Shown in pieces: positions 1-10,776 of a stretch of 64,000 nucleotides of DNA. Origin of the DNA: JAQUTK01 sp963677415 (GTDB taxonomy: Bacteria > Bacteroidota > Bacteroidia > Bacteroidales > JAQUTK01); contig CAXXFJ010000033.1 in NCBI GenBank assembly GCA_963677415.2, positions 1 to 64,000 on the forward strand. The letters run 5' to 3'. The position numbers and the translations under genes were made by a program. Each line of letters begins with the position of its first letter. Position 1 is the stretch's first letter. Under the pieces are notes generated by a model, which saw nothing but the letters and a program-made list of their open reading frames with translations, was not told the DNA's origin and did not search any database.

Positions 1-1070
1 TGTTTCCAGAAGAAACTGCCAATGGTTGCGTGACACAAAACTATTTTTTACTCTCGGAGGATACATATTGTTCCAGCTGAAACCCGGAAATACAACGGGC
101 ATATATTTCAAATGATGTTCGTCACACCATTTCTGATCTTTACCGAATCAGTGGTTTGAATGGCATGCGTATCCCTGTTCGTTGAATCTGCCTACAAACC
201 AGGGGTGAACAATATCTGCCATTTGTATAATGTCGAGAAAGTTACTGTCTTTTATACAGTCGTTGCCCTGTTCGCGCCAGTAGGTTGGAACACCCAAAAG
301 CACCGCAGCAGTTTCCTGCTTCCTCAGATTTGAAGAATCGGATCAACTTTTCTATGTCTTGAAGATCGTATTTCCGGTTGTCGTTAAACCCAACACCCCA
401 AATAGCGCTACCACCGGACGATCCCGATCAAACAGGTAGTTCGGAAAGCGGCTCCGCTTATTGAATCCAAAGTCTCTCATCAGAGGCTTTCCAGTCTGCA
501 ATCATGACATCCACATCTTCAGAGCGCATGCCCGACATGTCATACATCACAGAGAGGGTGCGGTCGTATTCCAATGCCGATTTGACAGCCGAAGTCATTG
601 CTTTTGTTGAAATGCGAAAGTCCTGATTCAGATTTGATCTCACCCACAAAACGCCTGCAAATAAACGCCATCAATACCATACTCTTTCATCCATTTGAAA
701 TGCAGACGAACGGTACTTTCGTCGTGCGAACTGAATGTTGTGGCAGGTTGGCCGTCTGCATATTTAAATGCGGTAACGTACTGCTTTTCATATTCGGCCA
801 TCTCGGGCCACATGTCAACCTTGGAAAAACCCGGTTCAAACTTACCACCTTTTACCATAATGGTACCATCCACGGTTGGCTCCGTCGTCAGGAGCATCAA
901 ACCATCCTTGATATCCCGCCATTATCATTCCTGGAGAGAGAGTATGTTTTTTCGAACTTCTGCAGATCTTTGTTTTCTTTTATGTTTGCTTTCGGACTAC
1001 TCAGTACTGTAGTGCTAATTAACAGTGCATTCAGCAACAGGATCATCCCCCCGGTGTGTATTCTTTTCAT
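1..1070 (-). pseudogene. GH71/GH99-like secreted glycoside hydrolase, frameshifted and cut by window edge
   Basis: The gene reads on the minus strand from an ATG at 1070 and begins with a signal-peptide-like stretch (MKRIHTGGMILLLNALLIS). In successive frames it shows pieces typical of the GH71/99-like 'xylosidase' proteins of Bacteroidota: HFKWMKEYGIDGVYLQ (about 660-720), LSVMYDMSGM (about 530-570), GVPTYWREQGND and MADIVHPWFVGRFNEQG (about 180-300), and MPVVFPGFSWNNMYP near 60-100. At least four frame changes separate these blocks. It starts 7 bp after the stop of the DUF5010 gene, so the two probably form one operon. The C-terminus lies outside the window. Substrate unknown. The family call rests on recalled motifs. 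Confidence 0.6.
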
Positions 1071-1077
1071 GCGTTGA

Positions 1078-2833
1078 TTATTTTACAAGTAACTGTTTAG
1101 TTTGAACAAAGTTATCCGAAGTATATTTTACAAAGTATATTCCCGATTCGAAACCGGATACATTCACCTCTATTTGAGATTGTTCGGCCAAATGCGTTTC
1201 TTTTGATCGTTTGAACACAAGTACCCTGTGCATTATAAAGATCAATACGAACTGATCCGGACGACATGGATTGATAATTTATGTTTGCAACAGAAGATGC
1301 GGGATTGGGATAAATACTAAATCCGAGCACGTTGTAACTTGTCTTTTTCAACCCCTGTGACTGTGGCCGATTGTACTGTGAAATAATTGATCTTCGGCGA
1401 ACCCGCTTATGATATTTAATCGGAGAAGGTATGTAGACTATTGGAGGGGGAAGTCGATGCTCCCTGCATCGACTGTTGAGAATTCCCCTTTGGTTGAAGG
1501 AAGATCAATAGCTGATAAGATTGTTTCATCTACAGAAAATTGGTATGGACGAAGCTGCTGTAGCAGAGTATCTCAACAAAAACTTCGTGTTGGCAAGAAT
1601 GGGTAGTTCCTTCCATTCCAACCATTCTGTAGGTCTTGTGTACGTAACCATCCATCCACCATTCGTGTCATTCGTTTTCACAATATCCATATCGCCTTCA
1701 CGATAAGCCCCTCCTGCATTTCCTTTAGAAGTATCATAATAGAAGTCACACCCTTCAGCTTCAACCTTCAACGTATCGGCATACGCTTTCTTTGATATAA
1801 CGGACGGGTAATGTTAAGTCGTTGATTCGGATAATCATAATAGACCGTATCTTTGCTTCTGCCAATAGGCCGCCTCTTCTTCAACATCAGTGAATCCTTC
1901 TCCCAGTGTTAAAAACGCCACCCTTTCTTACTGTACCTTCCAGTCCATCAATAAGTCGTTGTCCATGATCCGGATCCATAAAGACGTTAGTTCCTGCAGA
2001 TGAAAAACCTCGGAGCAACGCATCCTACCTTTTTCACCTTGTTAAACAGTTGAATAGAATAAGAATTAAAAGGTGCTGAAAACCAATTGTGTGCTGCATC
2101 AACAACTGTTGGATCATTGGTGGAAGGATCGTCGGAAAAGAATCGTTTGTCGAACTACGATGTAGGGATTAAAACCAAAGGTAGCCTGACATTGCGAACG
2201 GATGTATAGGGCAGGATCTTCTTCAGATTACCATTCTGATTGACAGCAAACGCATCGGTTATCGTCCAGAAGAAAATGACCAATCTGTCATTGATTTTAA
2301 ATCGTTTCTCATCCGGAATATTCTGGATGCACAATTTCAGATTCAGATCCCATATATAACTTATAGTTAGTCGTGTCAGAGCAATCAAACTTTGGCGTGT
2401 AATCATATCCATTCACCCTTGTCTAAGTTCCGGTTTGCCGGAAGCAGGATCAGGAATGCGGCATTAAGTATTTAATATATTAAAAATTATGGCTATTTTG
2501 AATGCATCACCAAGACCACGCCGATCCATGGCAGCAACCAGGTCTGGCAGTATCCTTGGGTCACCCGCATCTGTATTCGGATAATTGGGACTGTATCCCG
2601 GCATACGGGAGCAATGTAATCTATTCCACTATAGGCAACCTCTTCCACCATGGCATCCCACCAATCTGCATCAGTGCCCGGTTTGAACAACATCTTGTTG
2701 TATGTACCTCCACTTCCATCCCCTTGCCGCTTTATTAAAGCCAAATGTAATTCCCAATGATTGTGCACGAAGCGATGGGACGGAAACAATCAGAGTAAAA
2801 ATAAACAACGACTTTGATACTAGTTTCTTCCAT
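1078..2833 (-). pseudogene. DUF5010-type secreted protein with T9SS sorting tail, frameshifted
   Basis: Minus strand. The likely start is the ATG at 2833, followed after one shift by a clear signal peptide (LFIFTLIVSVPSLRAQ). Next come blocks typical of DUF5010 glycosidase-like proteins: GTDADWWDAMVEEVAYSG near 2650-2700, and PDEKRFKINDR followed by FFWTITDAFAVNQNGNLKK at 2220-2330. A CBM6-like or DUF5010_C module (KVEAEGCDFYYDTSKGNAGG) lies at 1530-1770. The last part is a type A T9SS tail (FSIYPNPASSVANI, then GIYFVKYTSDNFVQTKQLLVK) ending in TAA at 1078-1080. Frame changes occur every 100-300 bp, but each block keeps family-like sequence, so the damage is recent or due to reading errors. 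It should be secreted or surface anchored. Confidence 0.65.
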
Positions 2834-3106
2834 TGTAATTAGCGATTATAATATTGTTTGAATAAGTTGGCTCTCTAATGGTATTGTTTGATAACCTGCT
2901 TTTCTTGTATGTTGCAAAAGTAGAGTGATAGGATTAACGAACCGATTAATTATTGCTTAATATTCAAACAAAAATCTTTGTATTAGAGTATTCAGGTAAA
3001 AAGTATCGAATAATGCTGCGTAATATAGGAAATAATACCTCTACTTGGGCAAGTGAATGATCAAAATACTTGAAATAATAGCAGTGAATAAAATATAGGT
3101 TGAGTG

Positions 3107-3139
3107 TTTACTCTTTTACATAAATTTGGTATACTTTTG
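3107..3139 (+). promoter_or_regulatory. Putative Bacteroidota promoter of the hyf-like operon
   Basis: The -7 element TACTTTTG lies at 3132-3139. Twenty-one bases upstream is GTTTA, a poor match to the -33 TTTG. The hyfB start codon follows at 3180. The rest of the divergent gap 2834-3179 is AT-rich, with no gene seen. Confidence 0.4.
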
Positions 3140-3179
3140 TGATGCATCTACTGATGCGTTCTTTTTAAACATAATACAC

Positions 3180-5222
3180 ATGAACTTAGTTTCTATTTTC
3201 ATTCTTATTCCGTTACTTGCAATAGTGCTGATTCCTTTTCTTTCATTGAGAGGTAAAGCTATTACTTCATACTGTACTATCTTTTTTATTACACTTGTAT
3301 CGAGCATAGTCGCAATCAAAGCTTTAAGTGGTCAAACTTTTGACTATACGTTGGAAGGCAGTCTGGTAAGCGGACTGGTTCGGATTCAGGTGGATGCACT
3401 CTCGGCTTGGTTTATGCTGATTATCAATTTCAGCTTCCTAACGGGAGGATTTTACGGACTGTTTTATATGAATGCCCTACAAAGATCAGCTTAAGAACCT
3501 CTCTTTACATGGCATTCTTTTCATTTTACTCCCATGCCGCACTGATTAGTCTCTGTGCTATTCAAAACAGCATTGCATTTTTAGTTGCGTGGGAAATCAT
3601 GGCCCTTTCAGCCTTCCTGAGCGTGATATTTGAACATGAGAAAGTCACTACAGTGAAAGCAGGTATCAATTACCTCATTCATTCACATGTTTCCATCCTC
3701 TTCTTGATGATCGGTTTTATCTGGGTGGCAAGTAAAACAGGTAGCTATGATTTTGATGCTATTCGTAGCTATTCACTGGCAAGTTCAGACGCCACCTCTA
3801 TGATCTTGTTTCTCTTTTTCTTTATCGGATTTGCCATCAAGGCCGGTTTTGTCCCCTTTCATACCTGGCTCCCTTATGCTCATCCTGCAGCTCCGGCTCA
3901 TATATCAAGGTATTATGTCAGGAGTGATGATTAAGATCGGTATCTTTGGAATACTCCGGATGATCTTGCTTATTGATCTTGACTACACAACAATCGGACG
4001 CTTCATCCCTGTGTTTTCTCATTGATCTCAGGGCTATACGGAGTCATGTTGGCCATCTTGCAACATAATCTGAAGAAGCTGCTTGCGTATCACAGTATTG
4101 AAAATATCTGGTATTATCGGCATTGGCATTGGATTGGGCTGCATCGGACTGGGTACAAACAATCCGATCCTTTGTTCGCTCGGCTTTGCAGGAGCTTTGC
4201 TTCATACCTTAAATCATTCGCTTTTCAAATCTCTTTTGTTTTTTACGGCAGGTAATGTCTATCTAGGCAACACACACGCTGGATATTGAAAAGCTGGGAG
4301 GATTGGTAAAGAAAATGCCCCCAAACAAGTATCCTGTTCCTTATTGCAGCATTAGCTATCTGCGGTTTGCCGCCATTTAATGGGTTTAATTTCTGAGTTT
4401 ATTATTTATTCCGGATTGTTTGGGGCGATTCATGATGTCTCAGATGGTCTCTTTATTCGCAATTATATTTACTATAACAGGTTTGGCACTGATTGGAGGA
4501 CTTGCATTGATGTGCTTCACCAAGGCTTTTGGAGTGGTATTCTTAGGAAGTCCGCGACATGCGATTCATCATGAAGTGAAAAGAAGTCTCTTCTTACCAA
4601 TTGCTTCCACTCTATTTTATTGCTGCTTTTGATCACTTTCATCGGGCTTTTTCTCACAACTCTTTCTTGATTTACTATTCACGCCGGTTCAACAGTTTAC
4701 CAACTTGCATCAATTACCTTTTACCTCTTTTCAGGGCTAAGGGCATTGAAGTGATGCTTTTCAATCAGTAAGGCAAACTGGATTTTATTAGCCTGTGGTT
4801 TATCTCACTGTGAGGGAATACGTAAGTTTAGCCCTACGAAGGAGAACAATCATTCTATCACCGACCTGGGGCATGCGGTTATACTGCTCCGACAGCAAAG
4901 ATTCAATACACGGCTAGTTCATTTGTAAAGACATTATACCAAACTTTTTGGAGCTTTATTTCTTATACACCGGATTAAGAAAAAGAAGTGGAGGGTATCT
5001 TTCCTGCAGCAGGCACATCTTGAGACTCATCCATATGATATCATCGAACAAGGATTGATAGATTATCCGATCCGTAAATTCAAGGAGTTTTTGAGTCTGT
5101 TCCTCTTTTTTCAAAATGGGAAATTGCAGTTTTATATCATATATGGCGATACTCTTTATCCTTTCTGTGATTCTTCTCCCTTTGATCTACAATGGTATTC
5201 TCTTATTCATCGAATCTTTTAA
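3180..5222 (+). pseudogene. hyfB: HyfB-like proton antiporter-type membrane subunit, frameshifted
   Basis: A NuoL/MrpA-type membrane subunit of a group 4 hydrogenase-like complex. The start ATG at 3180 gives MNLVSIFILIPLLAIVLIPF. Typical antiporter blocks follow in changing frames: FLVAWEIMALSAFLSVIFEHE, GFAIKAGFVPFHTWLPYAHP (lysine and histidine of the proton channel), MSGVMIKIGIFGILRMILL, LLAYHSIENI, and LLHTLNHSLFKSLLFFTAGNV. The C-terminal part carries PFNGLISEFIIYSGLF, CGYTAPTAKIQYTASSF and an amphipathic stretch HLETHPYDIIEQGLIDYPIR, ending in TAA at 5222. At least seven frame changes are needed. As printed it cannot make a full protein, but residues between shifts remain conserved. Confidence 0.75.
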
Positions 5223-5235
5223 GCCAATTATAAGT

Positions 5236-6164
5236 ATGCTATCCATATTACTAATCACTCTGGCCGCTACTTTCTTTACGGGTATCATCATCCGTACCAA
5301 AAGTATTGCATCCGGACGTAAAGGTCCGGGCATCTTTCAGCCAATAAAAGATGTCATCCGGCTGTTCAAAAAAGGAGCAGTCTATAGTGAAAACGACCAG
5401 CTTCGTGTTTCAGATGGACACCTGTAATATATTTCGCATCGGTATTTGTAGCACTCTTGGTTGTTCCCCTTTCGGACAATCAAAAGGTCTGTATTGAGTT
5501 TCAATGGCGACTTCGTGTTCTTTGCATATGTGCTCGGTATAGGGAAGTTTTTCAGTATTATCGGTGCCATGGATACCGGCAGTAGTTTTGAAGGAATGGG
5601 TGCCAGCCGGAGGAGTCTCTCTATTCGATGCTCGCCGAACCGGCCACTATTTATTCTTATGGCGATCGTTATCGTTGCTGACGGGCTATACTTCTTTTCA
5701 GGAAATATTTTTCAGCATTACACTTAGGCTCTTCCATCAGTTACGCATTGGCCAGTGATAGCAGCATTTGTCTCTTTTTGCTGATTGCGATGATTGAAAA
5801 TAGTCGTATGCCAATTGATGGACCCCAATACGCACCTCGCAACTTTACGATGGTGCACGAAGTCATGATCTTGGATAATAGTGGTTTTGATCTGGGTTTG
5901 ATCTTGTCGGCAGGCTATCTGAAATTTGCCCATTTACGGTGCCATCATCTTCAATCTCTTTAGGGCTGGTACTATAGCGTATGGCTATGCCATCCCTATG
6001 TTTTTTTGCGTTACAAGCTTTTCTGGGCAATTGTGATTGGAATGATTGAATCGTTTATGGCTCGATTCAGAATGAATCACAATGCGCAGTTTATTGTTGT
6101 GCTTTCTTCCGTATCCTTGCTCGTGTTCTTTGGCGCATTGCTTATTGCGGGAAAGTTTATTTAA
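5236..6164 (+). pseudogene. hyfC: HyfC-like (NuoH-type) membrane subunit, frameshifted
   Basis: The start ATG at 5236 gives MLSILLITLAATFFTGIIIR, followed by the NuoH/HyfC signature KGPGIFQPIKDVIRLFKK. Later blocks in other frames are FFAYVLGIGKFFSIIGAMDTG, SSISYALASDSSICLFLLIA, and ENSRMPIDGP followed by NFTMVHEVMILDNSG, where the acidic residues near the quinone/hydrogenase interface are typical. The C-terminal helix pair (IVIGMIESFMARFRMN and LLVFFGALLIAGKFI) ends in TAA at 6162-6164. About 310 residues would be restored, the normal family size. This subunit anchors the peripheral arm to the membrane. Four or more frame changes are present. Confidence 0.75.
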
Positions 6165-6220
6165 TGCACTGTTAATCCCGAAGAGACTAAGAATGAAGTA
6201 GTCATTAATATTAAAGACTT

Positions 6221-6862
6221 ATGTTACACGTTTTGCTCATTATTTTCCTGATATCACTCTTTTATTTGTCTATTGCCAACCGCCTGTCGACCTATGTAAA
6301 CGTGGCTGGCATTTCAAGGTATCCTGCTTTTCTTTGTGGCGATTTCTAGAGTTGAAAAATATCAATACCCTCAATCTGATCTTAATACTTCTCGGAGACG
6401 ATTGTCTTCAAGTCGCTCGCCGTGGCCTCTCTTCTTAAATTATGTGCTGAAGCGCAATCATATTACCCGTGAAGCAGAACCCTTCGTTCCCAATTTCTTT
6501 TCGTTGATCATTACTACCGTTATTGTGATTGTGACTATCCTTCTTTCCAACTCGATGAAGGAAGGAAAAGTCTAGATAAGATGTTTTTTGTGGTAGCCCT
6601 CTCAACGCTGTTAACCGGACTCTATTTTATCGCCCTCAAGACGAAAAATCATTACGCATGTCATGGGCTATCTGATCATAGAGAATGGCGTTTTTGTATT
6701 GTCTCTTGCAGTAGGAAGTGAAATGCCGATGCTGGTCAATCTGGGTATCATGCTTGATATATTTGCCAGTGTGGCTGATTCTGGGTATCTTCTTAAACAA
6801 AATCGGAGATGTTATTTAAAGATATAGATGTCGATCAACTTTCTAATCTGAAAGACTATTAA
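6221..6862 (+). pseudogene. hyfE: HyfE-like membrane subunit, frameshifted
   Basis: The start ATG at 6221 gives MLHVLLIIFLISLFYLSIAN. Further blocks in shifted frames are FLNYVLKRNHITREAEPFVP, SLIITTVIVIVTILLSNS, MGYLIIENGVFVLSLAVGSE and MPMLVNLGIMLDIFASV, matching the HyfE family. HyfE is a small multi-helix subunit with an NuoK-like half. The restored length is about 213 residues, normal for HyfE, ending LSNLKDY at TAA 6860-6862. It lies 56 bp after hyfC and 28 bp before hyfF, as expected for an operon. At least four frame changes interrupt it. Confidence 0.75.
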
Positions 6863-6890
6863 CCACTGATGCTAAATTACAACTGAATTT

Positions 6891-8324
6891 ATGATACTGA
6901 TTATACCTCCTAATTTGCTCTCCTCATCGGAACCGGACTTTTCTTCAATCGAGGGAAGGCACTTAACTACTCCCTGGTTTGCTTGTTTCTTGTTTTGCAA
7001 TGCGCCTTCACCCATTTATGCCTGTTTACATTATAACGAATCCTCAATCCATTATTTCACGTTCGACTCATTGGGAATTATTTATGCTGCTCAGCGGCAA
7101 CCATTATTTCCATTCCAGCGGTATATCACAGCTATGTTGTTAACGTCGAAGACATGTCAAGTGAAACCAGATTCGAAAGCCATTTACTGGGGAGCATTAA
7201 CAGTACTGATAGCAGCTGTCAGTGCCTCCTTTCTGGCTAATCATATCGCCGTGATGTGGATCTTTACAGAAATAACAACCTTGTGTGCCTCTGCTCTGAT
7301 ATATCATCATCGCAATAAGTTGGCCTTGGAAGGAACGTGGAAATACGTGTTTATTTGTGCTGTTAGTATCACCTTTGTCTATATTGGCATACTGTTTTTA
7401 AGTTTGTCGATGGAAAGTGCCGGTTCGACAGATTTATCCTACAAGAACCTCTTAGCCAATAGTGCTTTGATTGATCCGATGTGGTTACGCTTTGCCTTCC
7501 TGTTTGTTTTTACTGGCTTTACGGTCAAACTCGGACTTTTTCCTATGTTTACAGCAGGAGTAGATGCGAAGGATAAGGCTCCCGGACCTGCCGCAGCTCT
7601 GTTTCCCAGTATCATGATGTGCATGGGTTTTGTTGGTGTTTTTCGCACCTATGTGGTCGTTGCAAATACATCCATACTCCATTGGGCTAGTCTGGTCGTC
7701 GGAATTGCAGCTTTTTTATCCTTGTTCATTGCTGCTGTTTACATGATAAAAGTCAAAAATATCAAGCGTATGATGGCTTACTCAAGTGTCGAGCACATGG
7801 GATTGGTCATGCTGGGAATTGCTGCAGGAGGAATAGGATATTATGCCGCCATATTACATGTTGTGTTGCATGCATTCGTTAAGTCAACTCTTTTCTTTCA
7901 ATATAACCAGTTGTATAAGACATTTGGAACAAAGGATATTTATCAGATGGGCAATTACTTTAAATATAACACCACCGGTGCTATAGTGATACTTCTTGGT
8001 GTTATCAGTGTGACAGCGATGCCTCCTTCAGGGTTGTTTGTGAGTGAACTTCTCATTTTCAGATCCCTTTTTGAGGCCAATCATCTGGTTGTATTGATCC
8101 TTGTATTATTGCTGCTGACCCTGATTCTCTGGTCAATAGTCAAGAATTTCTTCAAGATATTATATTCTCCGGTTGTCGGTTTTGACGAAACGAATGTCGT
8201 CCGAATTAGCCCCTGGAGATCGGCTTTTCAATTTATCTTACTGGCGGGAGCTGCTTATCTGGGATTAAACCCACCGGCAATTTTCGTGGATATGATTAAC
8301 GAAAGTATCAAGTACCTGCCATAA
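6891..8324 (+). CDS. hyfF: HyfF-like (NuoN/NuoL-type) antiporter subunit, N-terminus scrambled
   Basis: A 477-residue open frame. From about residue 90 it is a convincing proton antiporter-type subunit: IYWGALTVLIAAVSASFLAN, IFTEITTLCASALIYHHRNK, GFTVKLGLFPMFTAGVDAKD (conserved lysine), MMAYSSVEHMGLVMLGIAAG, and HAFVKSTLFFQYNQLYK. The first 90 codons make an unlikely proline- and serine-rich leader. Other frames of the same DNA give normal pieces (LIGTGLFFNRGKALNYSLVC and AVYHSYVVNVEDMSSETRF), so compensating small indels have left the frame open but altered the N-terminus. It lies between hyfE and hyfG, 24 bp before hyfG. Confidence 0.8.
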   Translation: MILIIPPNLLSSSEPDFSSIEGRHLTTPWFACFLFCNAPSPIYACLHYNESSIHYFTFDSLGIIYAAQRQPLFPFQRYITAMLLTSKTCQVKPDSKAIYWGALTVLIAAVSASFLANHIAVMWIFTEITTLCASALIYHHRNKLALEGTWKYVFICAVSITFVYIGILFLSLSMESAGSTDLSYKNLLANSALIDPMWLRFAFLFVFTGFTVKLGLFPMFTAGVDAKDKAPGPAAALFPSIMMCMGFVGVFRTYVVVANTSILHWASLVVGIAAFLSLFIAAVYMIKVKNIKRMMAYSSVEHMGLVMLGIAAGGIGYYAAILHVVLHAFVKSTLFFQYNQLYKTFGTKDIYQMGNYFKYNTTGAIVILLGVISVTAMPPSGLFVSELLIFRSLFEANHLVVLILVLLLLTLILWSIVKNFFKILYSPVVGFDETNVVRISPWRSAFQFILLAGAAYLGLNPPAIFVDMINESIKYLP

Positions 8325-8348
8325 TTAGTATAACAAAGAACAGAACTT

Positions 8349-9887
8349 ATGAATTATACAAGCATACGAAATAATCAGACCCTTTTGATGAAAGAGATAC
8401 CGGAGAGCACTTATTTGTCCTTTCTGGATTTGAACGTAGGATTGGTTGCCGGACGTACAGACAGGCATTGTGTGAGCTATTTCGGGGTTGCTGAAGGTAA
8501 TGACGTGAAACTTATTTGTTGTATCGCCGACGACACAACGCACGAAATAATGGTCTCTTCCTGTAAGGTTCACAAAGGGCAGCAACTTGCATCATTCACC
8601 AAAGAGATGTTGTGCTTTGAACGATTCGAGCGGGAGATCCACGAGAACTTAGGTCTGAACTATCCGGATCATCCCTGGTTAAAGCCTGTACGCTATCCGG
8701 CAGGTCGTCCTGATACGATACAAACGATACAGAATTATCCATTTTATACGGTTAAAAGTGAAGAATTGCATGAAGTCGGTGTGGGACCTATTCATGCCGG
8801 AATCATAGAACCCGGTCATTTCCGGTTTATCTGTAACGGCGAACAGATCCTGCATCTGGAGATCCAATTGGGTTATCAGCATAGAGGCATTGAAAAACTC
8901 TTTATAGCAAAGAAGAAACTTCTTCAGCGGGCCACCCTCTCTGAAAATATTGCCGGTGATACGGTGGTAGGTCACAGTGTGGCCTTTGCCCATATTTGGG
9001 AAAGTCTCTGTGGCGTTGATGTTTCCCGTGATATTGCTTTTTCACGTACATTGGCTCTGGAACTCGAACGGATTGCTATTCATATCGGTGATCTTAGCGG
9101 AGTATGTACAGATATTGCCTACCAACTCGGTAGTGCGGTATTTGGACGTTTACGTACACCCATTGTCAATTTCCTCCAGGAATGGGGAGGAAGCCGATTG
9201 GCAAAGGGGCTGATCAGAGCAGGAAGTAATCCCTTTCCTTTTACACCGGCATTGGCTGAACGACTCAAAAAGGTGTTGGATCTCTTGGAACCCGATTATA
9301 ATGAGATGTGTGAGAAGTTATTTGAGTTACCCAGTGCGCTGTCTCGCTTTGAGCGAACCGGAGTAGTATCCAATGATGACTCAGTAGCTATTGGCGCAGT
9401 GGGTATGGCAGCGCGAATGACTAATCTGAATAGAGATATCCGGAGTTCGCATCCCTTTTGTCTCTATCCTGAGTTAGATCATGTGCCAATTATGAAACGC
9501 CATGGTGATGTCTATTCGCGGGTGCAAATCAGAAGAAAAGAGGTGTTGCAATCCATCCGGTACATTCGCAAACTACTTACAGAAGTGCCAACCTCATCTG
9601 AAATATCCGAAATGCAGACGACTCTCCAACCTGATTCCTTCTGCCTTTCCCTGGTGGAGGGATGGCGTGGTGAGATCTGTCACTGTGCATTGACAGATGC
9701 AACAGGGGAGTTGATGCATTACAAGATCAAAGATCCTTCCTTTCACAATTGGATGGCTTTAGCCTTAGCGGTCAGGAATAAACGAAATATTCTGATTTTC
9801 CAATATGTAACAAAAGCTTCAATCTTTCGTATTCGGGACATGATCTTTAAAACAGGAGATAAACACATTAATAACTCAATCAGATGA
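8349..9887 (+). CDS. hyfG: HyfG-like large subunit lacking [NiFe] cysteine ligands (Ehr-type)
   Basis: Fusion of a NuoC-like N-terminal domain (about residues 1-120) and a NuoD/hydrogenase large-subunit domain with the conserved HRGIEK (179-183). The L1 site, RxCGxC in true hydrogenases, reads ENIAGDTVVGHSVAF here: the cysteines align with Ala202 and Thr205. The C-terminal L2 site, normally DPCYSC, is not in the printed frame. Removing one shift near 9780 restores SFNLSYSGHDL, ending at TAA 9850, where both cysteines are again replaced (Ser, Gly). So none of the four Ni-Fe ligands is present. Energy-converting hydrogenase-related (Ehr) complexes share this loss. The reaction catalysed is unknown. 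No fdhF or hydrogenase maturation genes are nearby. Confidence 0.85.
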   Translation: MNYTSIRNNQTLLMKEIPESTYLSFLDLNVGLVAGRTDRHCVSYFGVAEGNDVKLICCIADDTTHEIMVSSCKVHKGQQLASFTKEMLCFERFEREIHENLGLNYPDHPWLKPVRYPAGRPDTIQTIQNYPFYTVKSEELHEVGVGPIHAGIIEPGHFRFICNGEQILHLEIQLGYQHRGIEKLFIAKKKLLQRATLSENIAGDTVVGHSVAFAHIWESLCGVDVSRDIAFSRTLALELERIAIHIGDLSGVCTDIAYQLGSAVFGRLRTPIVNFLQEWGGSRLAKGLIRAGSNPFPFTPALAERLKKVLDLLEPDYNEMCEKLFELPSALSRFERTGVVSNDDSVAIGAVGMAARMTNLNRDIRSSHPFCLYPELDHVPIMKRHGDVYSRVQIRRKEVLQSIRYIRKLLTEVPTSSEISEMQTTLQPDSFCLSLVEGWRGEICHCALTDATGELMHYKIKDPSFHNWMALALAVRNKRNILIFQYVTKASIFRIRDMIFKTGDKHINNSIR

Positions 9888-10659
9888 TAAGTAATTTGAA
9901 GATCTTATTCCATCAAGGGAAACAATATATAACCTCCCCAACTACGGTGGAAGTGCCGGGCATATTCAGAGGCCGTCCCATTATCAGCAGCCAAAAGGTG
10001 GATGAAACCCAACTGGCGGATATCTGTCCGACAGATGCCATTTCATGCTCTCCTCTTCAGATTGATCTGGGCAAATGTACCTTTTGTGGTGAATGTGCCA
10101 GACAGTTCCCGGATAAGATCTCTTTTACCAAAGAGTACAAGATGGCAAACCAATGAACGGGAACGATTGATCATCAAAGAAGGTGAAGACCATGCGATTG
10201 AAGTCAATCCGGATACCGTACGTAAGGAGATACACAAAGTGCTCGGACATTCGCTCAAACTGAGACAGATCTCCGCAGGAGGAGATAATAGTTGCGAACT
10301 TGAGTTGAATGCCGCCAACAATGTGCAGTTTTGATATGAGCCGCTACGGTATTGACTTTGTGGCATCACCACGTCATGCTGACGGAATTGTAATCACAGG
10401 ACCCATCACTAAGAACATGGCCGAGGCTGTACAGATCTGCTATGATGCCGTTCCTGAACCAAAGATCATCGTCCTTGTTGGCACAGATGCCATTAGTGGT
10501 GGTCTTTTTGCTGACTCACCTGCCATCGATCGTAGTTTTCTTGATAAATATCCTGTGGACCTGTATATCCCGGGCAATCCGGCACATCCACTGACTATTA
10601 TCAATGGTTTGTTGGACTTAACGCGCAAAAAGAAAGAGTCATCCTCCAGATTCGGATGA
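9884..10659 (+). pseudogene. HyfH-HyfI fusion: one-cluster ferredoxin domain plus NuoB-like small subunit, two frameshifts
   Basis: Starts at ATG 9884. The ferredoxin part has Cys48 (ICPTDAI) and Cys65, Cys68, Cys71 (CTFCGECARQFP), with Phe75 where a fourth cysteine of that motif normally sits. Because each cluster uses three cysteines of one motif and the last of the other, exactly one 4Fe-4S site remains. After one shift (extra A near 10148) the chain continues without stop or new start into a NuoB/HyfI-like domain: GGDNSCELELNAANN, then after an extra T near 10332, FDMSRYGIDFVASPRHADG. There the N2-cluster cysteines are mostly gone: one remains in NSCELE, and VGTDAISGG and IPGNPAHP replace cysteine-bearing motifs. 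Restored length is about 258 residues. Confidence 0.75.
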
Positions 10660-10776
10660 ATATTTATAAGCTTTACTTACCAATAAGCATGTGATTGCAT
10701 CCGACAAAGATGGAGAACTTTGAGAAATATTGTTTGTACCAAGCATTAGAAGATTAATGACTTAAATTAGACGATT

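Noticed and set aside
598..1077. Plus-strand open frames of 159 and 105 residues
   Set aside because: They are antisense to the broken GH71/99-like gene and have no family-like sequence.
3180..10659. Annotating the operon as an active formate hydrogenlyase (hydrogenase-4)
   Set aside because: The large subunit lacks all Ni-Fe cysteines and no formate dehydrogenase or maturation genes are present.
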